64,000 bases of DNA, from the NCBI GenBank assembly GCA_029961685.1, contig JARWKL010000005.1, positions 13,234,164 to 13,298,163 on the forward strand. Direction: 5' to 3'. Below, piece after piece: positions 61,422-64,000 of this stretch. The DNA is from Aristolochia californica. Its lineage: Eukaryota; Streptophyta; Magnoliopsida; Piperales; Aristolochiaceae. The notes below the pieces were generated by a model that did no database searches, was not told the DNA's origin, and saw nothing but the letters and a program-made list of their open reading frames with translations. Positions within the stretch are counted from its first letter, which is position 1; every line of letters starts with the position of its first letter. The position numbers and the translations under genes are program-made.

Positions 61422-63362
61422 TTGATCGTTACACCTGATAAATCACTTTACAATCATTTATGATCGTCAGGTCAGCTTTTTGTCAATGGGCAAATTAATG
61501 GTTTGTTTGACTCGGGTCAATATCCCACCTAATTTTATTCTCTTTAATAGGTTTGGATCCATAGGTCATTTGCATATTTAGCATGTTTCAAGGATGCATT
61601 TCTGTTTTTCAAAACATGTTTAGAAAAATCTCTTTCTTTTAAAATTCCAAGCTATTAGGATTCAACTAGTGGAATTTCCAAAATTTTGATAACAAAACTT
61701 GTGTTCAATTGTGGTGTGTGAATAAATTTTCTTTTCTTACATATTTTATTGATTTAAATTGTTTCCATACATAAACTCTAAAATTTTCATTTTGTTGTAA
61801 TCTATTTGCCTTTGACCTCTTTTTTTGTTTACGAGATGAAGGGAAAGTAAAAATCCAAGTTTTGATTTAAGAAAAAAAAGTAAACATCTAAAATGGAAAT
61901 TCCCAATGCACAAATTTAGGGTGATAATTCCAAAAAGTGTCTGTAATTTTTTGGGATTGCAAACTCTTTTTTACTTTTTGTATATTTGGTTTTGCAATCA
62001 TCGAAAAAAGGGGGAGGCGAGGGATTTTTAACCGAGTGTTGACACCCAATCCATTAGTAAATCCTTGCAAAAATATAGCCCGTTGCGCATGATAAATCAC
62101 TTTACAATTATCTATGTTCGTTAGGCAGCTTTTTGTAAATGGGCAAAATAATGGCTAGTTTAACTCAGGTAAATATCCCACCGCTCGTTCACTTCAGAAT
62201 TTAATGTTATTCTCTTTAAAATGTTTGTATCCATAGGTCATTTGCATCTTTAACATGTTTCAAGCATGCATTTCCAAAATTTGGATAACAAAAACTTTTA
62301 TTTCATTTGTGGTGTGTGAATAAATTTTCTTTACTAACATATGTTATTGCTTTAAATTTTTTCCATACATAAACTCGAAATTTTTCATTTTGTTGTAATC
62401 TATTTGCCTTTTATCTCTATTTTTTTGTTTACGAGATGAAGGGAAAGTGAAAATTCTGGTTTTAATTTAAGAATAAAAGTACACATCTAAAATGGAAATG
62501 CACAATGCACAAATGTAGAGAGTGATACTTCCAAAAAGTGTCTTGAATTATTAGCGATTGTAAACTCTTTTTTAGTTTTTATAGATGAGGTTTTGCAATC
62601 GTCGGGAAAAGGGGGAGGCGGGGATTTTTAACCGAGTGTTGACTCCCAATCCAAAAGTCATTCCTTACAAAAATATAGCCCGTTATGCATGATAAATCAC
62701 TTTACAATCATCTATGATCGTTAGGTCAACTTTTTGTAAATGGGCAAAATAATGGCTTGTTTGACTCAGGTAAATATCCCACCGCACGTTCACTTGAGAA
62801 TTTAATGTCATTCTCTTTATAAGGTTTGGATTCGTAGGTCATTTGCATCTTTAACATGTTTCAAGCATGCATATCCATTTTTTAAAAGATGTGTAGAAAA
62901 ATCTTTTTCTTGTAAAATTCAAAACTAATAGGTTTGAACTAGAAGAATTTCCCAAACTTGGATAACAAAGCTTTTGTGTACATTAGTGGTGTGTGAATAA
63001 ATTTTCTTTACTTACATTTTTTATTGCTTAAAATTTTTTCCATACCTAAACTCTAAAATTTTCTTTTTGATGTGATCTAATTGCCTTCTATCTCAATTTT
63101 TTGGTTTACGACTTGGAGGGAAACTGAAAAGTCAGGTTTTGATTTAAGAAAAAAAGTACACATCTAAAATGGAAATGCACAATGCACAAATGTAGAGAGT
63201 GATAATTCCAAAAAGTGTCTTTAATTATTAGCGATTGTAAACTCTTTTTTAGTTTTTGTAGATCAGGTTTTGCAATCGTCGGGAAAAGGGGGAGGCGAGG
63301 GAGGCGGGGGATTTTTAACCGAGTGTTGACTCCCAATCCAAAAGTCATTCCTTACAAAAATG
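61422..63362 (+). repeat. D monomers with deletions
   Basis: The monomer at 61422 has a decayed landmark (ATTGATCGTT) and a deletion in CCCACCTAATTTTATTC. The monomer at 62076 is 600 bp, about 75 bp short, joining GCATGCATTTCC to AAAATTTGGATAAC near 62274-62280. The monomers at 62076 and 62676 share ATTATTAGCGATTGTAAAC, and AATCCAAAAGTCATTCC at their ends, so they are probably recent neighbours by duplication. Confidence 0.88.
63281..63310 (+). other. Potential G-quadruplex made by a local duplication
   Basis: Four G runs (63281-63283, 63288-63292, 63299-63301, 63306-63310) are separated by loops of 4, 6 and 4 bases. The usual D box has three such runs; a small duplication of GAGGCGAGG type adds the fourth and lengthens this monomer to 687 bp. 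Confidence 0.65.
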
Positions 63363-64000
63363 TAGCCCGTTATGCATGACAAATCACTTTACAATCATCT
63401 ATGATCGTTAGGTCAACTTTTTGTAAATGGGCAAAATTATGGCTTGTTTGACTTGGGTAAATATCCCACCGCACGTTCACTTCAGAATTTAATGTCATTC
63501 TCTTAATAATGTTTGGATTCATACGATATTTGCATCTTTAACATGTTTCAAGCATGCATTTCCGTTTTTTAAAACATGTGTAGAAAAATCTCTTTCTTAT
63601 AAAATTCCAAGCTATTAGGATTGAACAAGTGGAATTTTCAAAATTTGGATAACAAAACTTTTATGTTCATTTGTGGTGTGTGAATAAATTTTCTTTACAG
63701 ACATATGTTATTGTTTGAATTTTTTTCCATACACAAACTCTAAAACTTTCATTTTGCTGTGATCTATTTGCCTTTGATATTTTTTTTTTGTTTACGAGAT
63801 GACGGGAAAGTGAAAATTCATGTTTGATTTAAGAAAAAAAGTACAAATCTAAAATTTAAATTCACTATGCACAAATGTAGACAGGGATAATTCAAAAATG
63901 TGTCTGTAATTTTTAGGGATTTTAAACTCTTATTTAGGTTTTATATATCAGGTTTTGCAATCGTTGGGAAAAAAGGAAGGCGGGGGATTTTTAACCGAGT
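63363..64000 (+). repeat. D monomer, right end clipped
   Basis: This D1-like monomer (TTACAGACATATGTTATTG, TTTATGTTCATTTG) runs to the window end, stopping in ATTTTTAACCGAGT about 50 bp before the next expected landmark. The array continues beyond the window. Confidence 0.9.

Larger units (their letters stand above)
54394..64000 (+). repeat. Satellite array, diverged D family
   Basis: Fourteen landmark-delimited monomers plus a leading partial one follow in the same orientation as the A/B/C array. They are clearly homologous to it (same TAGCCCGTTA box, dyad, CATG cluster and ATTTTTAAC segment). Three features set them apart: ATTTAATGTTATTCTC, which lacks GAGCGTTT; a T-rich insertion before GTTTACGAGAT; and GGGGGAGGCGGGG with ACTCCCAATCC or a close variant. 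Typical length is 674-680 bp. Copies near the right end deviate more (654, 600 and 687 bp). D combines traits that are private to A, B or C, so it may be a sister or ancestral-like family. Confidence 0.95.

Noticed and set aside
1..64000. Dozens of open reading frames of 60-115 codons on both strands as genes
   Set aside because: They recur at fixed positions in each satellite monomer, overlap each other on opposite strands, differ by frame-breaking indels between copies, and match no domain I recognise. Plus-strand examples such as 3652-3852 and 24331-24531 are the same A segment.
1..64000. LTR retrotransposon or rDNA spacer origin of the repeat
   Set aside because: No primer-binding site, polypurine tract linked to an LTR end, reverse transcriptase or integrase motif, or rRNA-like sequence is visible. 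An origin from a non-coding part of such an element cannot be excluded by eye.
1..64000. tRNA or other structured RNA genes
   Set aside because: No cloverleaf A-box/B-box pair or other recognisable RNA gene was seen; the only structured elements are the short inverted repeats listed.

Overview
The whole 64 kb window is one tandem satellite DNA array in a single orientation. I find no protein-coding gene, RNA gene, CRISPR array or autonomous mobile element. The repeat unit is an AT-rich monomer of about 674 bp; about 95 copies, whole or partial, run head to tail from the first base to the last. The landmark used here is the conserved TAGCCCGTTACGCATGATAA box, and each monomer is taken to start at its first T. 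The window is cut inside the array at both ends. A long, higher-order satellite like this points to a eukaryotic nuclear genome and a heterochromatic block (pericentromeric, subtelomeric or interstitial). A plant is my guess, but nothing in the sequence fixes the taxon.

Region 1 (1-54393) holds three monomer variants, called A, B and C here, in a repeating B-C-A order, which gives a higher-order repeat (HOR) of about 2.02 kb. They are told apart by linked differences. B has ATTAATTATGTCAGC after the dyad, GTTGGGTGAATAAA, and TTGGTGGCAGAGG near its end. C has GTTAGATCAAATTTTTG, GAATAGATATTTTTTA, and an AAACGGGGGAGGCGGGC box. A has GTTAGCTCAACTTTTTG, TTTCTGGCATGC, and ATGGGTTGCGGAGG. The trimer order is broken by extra B monomers, C/A, C/B, A/B and B/C hybrids, internal deletions, a 94-bp locally templated insertion, and a segmental duplication of about 3 kb.

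Region 2 (54394-64000) is a diverged relative, family D. Its monomers are of similar length. They lack an 8-bp GAGCGTTT segment after ATTTAAT, carry a T-rich insertion before GTTTACGAGAT, and have a G-rich GGGGGAGGCGGGG box. From 54394 to about 58.2 kb D forms a dimeric HOR (D1-D2) of about 1.36 kb; beyond that the order and monomer lengths become irregular. The A/B/C-to-D boundary is abrupt and out of register.

Several small elements recur in nearly every monomer: an 18-bp dyad, an 8-bp-stem inverted repeat, a CATG-rich cluster, and a G-rich segment that in C and D resembles a CENP-B box with wrong spacing. The many 60-110-codon open frames recur once per monomer in fixed phase and are by-products of the repeat. 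Monomer classes, breakpoints and shared variants were read by eye; no alignment or database search was run.
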